DNA of 64,000 nucleotides, from NCBI RefSeq assembly GCF_013415845.1, contig NZ_CP058907.1, positions 1,860,001 through 1,924,000 of the forward strand, given 5' to 3'. Positions 62,929 to 64,000 of this stretch are shown here, piece by piece. How positions within the stretch are numbered: the stretch's first letter is position 1; each line of letters opens with the position of its first letter. The DNA is from Rhodopseudomonas palustris (GTDB lineage: Bacteria; Pseudomonadota; Alphaproteobacteria; Rhizobiales; Xanthobacteraceae). Made by a program: the position numbers and the translations under genes. The notes beneath the pieces were generated by a model that saw only the letters and a program-made list of their open reading frames with translations, searched no databases and was not told where the DNA came from.

Positions 62929-63969
62929 TTAGTCCTTCTCTTCTTCGACCGCGGGGGCGGCGAGCGAGCGCAGTACCAGCACCGGTAGGATCAGCGTGAA
63001 GACGATGACCTCCTTGTAGTTCGAGGCATAGAACGAGGAGAACGACTCGACGATACCGACCACGATCGCGGCGATGGCGGTGAGCGGATAGCTGACCAAT
63101 CCGCCGATGATCGCGGCAACGAAGCCTTTGAGGCCGATCAGGAAGCCGGTGTCGTAATAGAGCGTGGTGATCGGTACGATCAGGATGCCGGAGATCGCGC
63201 CGATTACCGAGGCGAGCAGGAACGCGATCTGGCCGGAGAGCGAGGTGCGGATGCCGACCAGCCGCGCGCCGAGCCGGTTGACCGCGGTGGCGCGCAGCGC
63301 CTTGCCGTAGCGGGTGTAGCCGAAGAACAGCCACAGCGCCGCCATCAGCGCCAGCGTGATGCCGTACACCGCGAGGCTCTGGCCTGTGAAGATCAGCGGT
63401 CCGACGCTGAGCGCCACGTCCGACAGCGGTGGGCCGCGCAAGCCTTCGGCGCCGAAGAAGATCAGGCCGAAGCCCTGCAGCGCCAAGTGGCAGCCGACCG
63501 AGGCGATCAGCAGCACCAGCACTGAAGTGTGTGCCAGCGGCTGGAAGGCGATGCGATACAGAAACAGCCCGATCGCGGCGACGATCAGCAGCGACAGCGC
63601 GATATTGACGGCGACGCCTGGCTTATGCGCCGGCAGCCAGGTCGCCAGCGCCAGCACGATCGCCGGGAAGGCGATGTAGATCAGCGCCGCGCGCATCACT
63701 TTGGCGACATGCAGCGATTTGCGGGCGCTGAACAGCTCGAAGGCGAACGCCACCAGGCCCATCACCAGCGCAAGCTGCGCGGTGCCCGGCACGCCGCCGG
63801 CCGACAGCGTCGCGTAGGTGAGAGCGCCGAATGTGATGAATTCACCCTGGGGGATCAGGATCACCCGGGTGACCGCAAAGACCAGCACCAGCGCCAGCCC
63901 CAGCAGTGCGTAGATCGCGCCGTTGGTGATACCGTCCTGAACAAGGAACAGCAGAATCGTGGTGTTCAC
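62929..63969 (-). CDS. LIV-type ABC transporter permease (LivH family), part of CouSTU
   Basis: 346 residues from a GTG at 63969 with ggagggg upstream; somewhat longer than the usual 290-300 because of an extra hydrophobic insertion at about 80-125 (FELFSARKSLHVAKVMRAAL region). LivH motifs are TNGAIYALLGLALVLVFAVT and LIPQGEFITFGALTYATLS near the start, and TAVNRLGARLVGI in the coupling loop. It ends with a charged EEEKD tail. The next gene starts 5 nt after its stop. It probably corresponds to couU and pairs with the LivM half of the fusion. Confidence 0.92.
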   Translation of the reverse strand: MNTTILLFLVQDGITNGAIYALLGLALVLVFAVTRVILIPQGEFITFGALTYATLSAGGVPGTAQLALVMGLVAFAFELFSARKSLHVAKVMRAALIYIAFPAIVLALATWLPAHKPGVAVNIALSLLIVAAIGLFLYRIAFQPLAHTSVLVLLIASVGCHLALQGFGLIFFGAEGLRGPPLSDVALSVGPLIFTGQSLAVYGITLALMAALWLFFGYTRYGKALRATAVNRLGARLVGIRTSLSGQIAFLLASVIGAISGILIVPITTLYYDTGFLIGLKGFVAAIIGGLVSYPLTAIAAIVVGIVESFSSFYASNYKEVIVFTLILPVLVLRSLAAPAVEEEKD

Positions 63970-64000
63970 GCGAACGTCCCCTCCCGCGAAGGCGCGTCGT

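Noticed and set aside
62924..63334. N-terminal extension of the fused permease-ATPase to 727 residues
   Set aside because: The extension overlaps the LivH-type gene in another frame and has shadow composition. The fusion itself is kept.

Overview
The window is high-GC DNA from an alphaproteobacterium, almost certainly Rhodopseudomonas palustris or a very close relative. The right-hand 14 kb matches, gene for gene, what I remember of the p-coumarate (lignin monomer) locus of that species: a TRAP transporter (TarPQM), couAB, and an ABC uptake system (CouPSTU). Dispersed palindromic intergenic repeats and many LIV-type ABC transporters, CoA ligases and crotonase-fold enzymes fit the same organism. 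No rRNA, tRNA, CRISPR array, transposase or phage gene was seen.

Layout. (1) 1-2111, minus: the end of a LIV-type ABC operon (permease cut by the window edge, substrate-binding protein). (2) 2318-3397: a tartrate/D-malate dehydrogenase. (3) 3431-14247: a membrane protein of unknown function, then a probable single regulon around a divergently transcribed LysR regulator. On the minus strand it has an M20-type N-carbamoyl/ureido hydrolase and a 2-hydroxyacid dehydrogenase. On the plus strand it has a DUF1445 hydro-lyase, a complete LIV ABC transporter and a hydroxypyruvate isomerase-like protein. (4) 14460-18846: an RND efflux pump and its adaptor. (5) 19015-32124: a large acyl-CoA catabolic island with two SDRs, three crotonases, an acyl-CoA dehydrogenase, two CoA ligases and a thiolase-like protein without the usual nucleophile. 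It also has an APH-type kinase next to a DUF6285 protein, an arrangement like the levulinate (lva) 4-hydroxyacyl-CoA phosphorylation route. (6) 32121-43205: hybrid histidine kinase, LysR-YeiH pair, membrane protein, PEP carboxylase, SMR efflux protein and an OmpA-domain protein. (7) 43366-49073: SDR, thiolase plus DUF35 pair, amidase plus DUF2848 pair, and a PaaI-type thioesterase. (8) 49412-63969: aromatic acid locus with pobA, tarPQM, a DUF3237 protein, couA, couB, a 4HBT-type thioesterase, couP, a membrane GGDEF protein, and three minus-strand LIV ABC genes, one of them a permease-ATPase fusion.

How it works together. Region 8 imports hydroxycinnamates by two routes (TRAP and ABC). CouB activates them to CoA thioesters and CouA shortens the side chain to an aldehyde plus acetyl-CoA. 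The 4-hydroxybenzoate formed after aldehyde oxidation can enter aerobic metabolism through PobA. Near-identical inverted repeats (GTTATR-N3-TATAAC) lie before tarP and before couA, which suggests one repressor (CouR, a MarR protein not in this window) controls both. At least four families of intergenic palindromic repeats occur here, some inside operons and one directly before a ribosome binding site.
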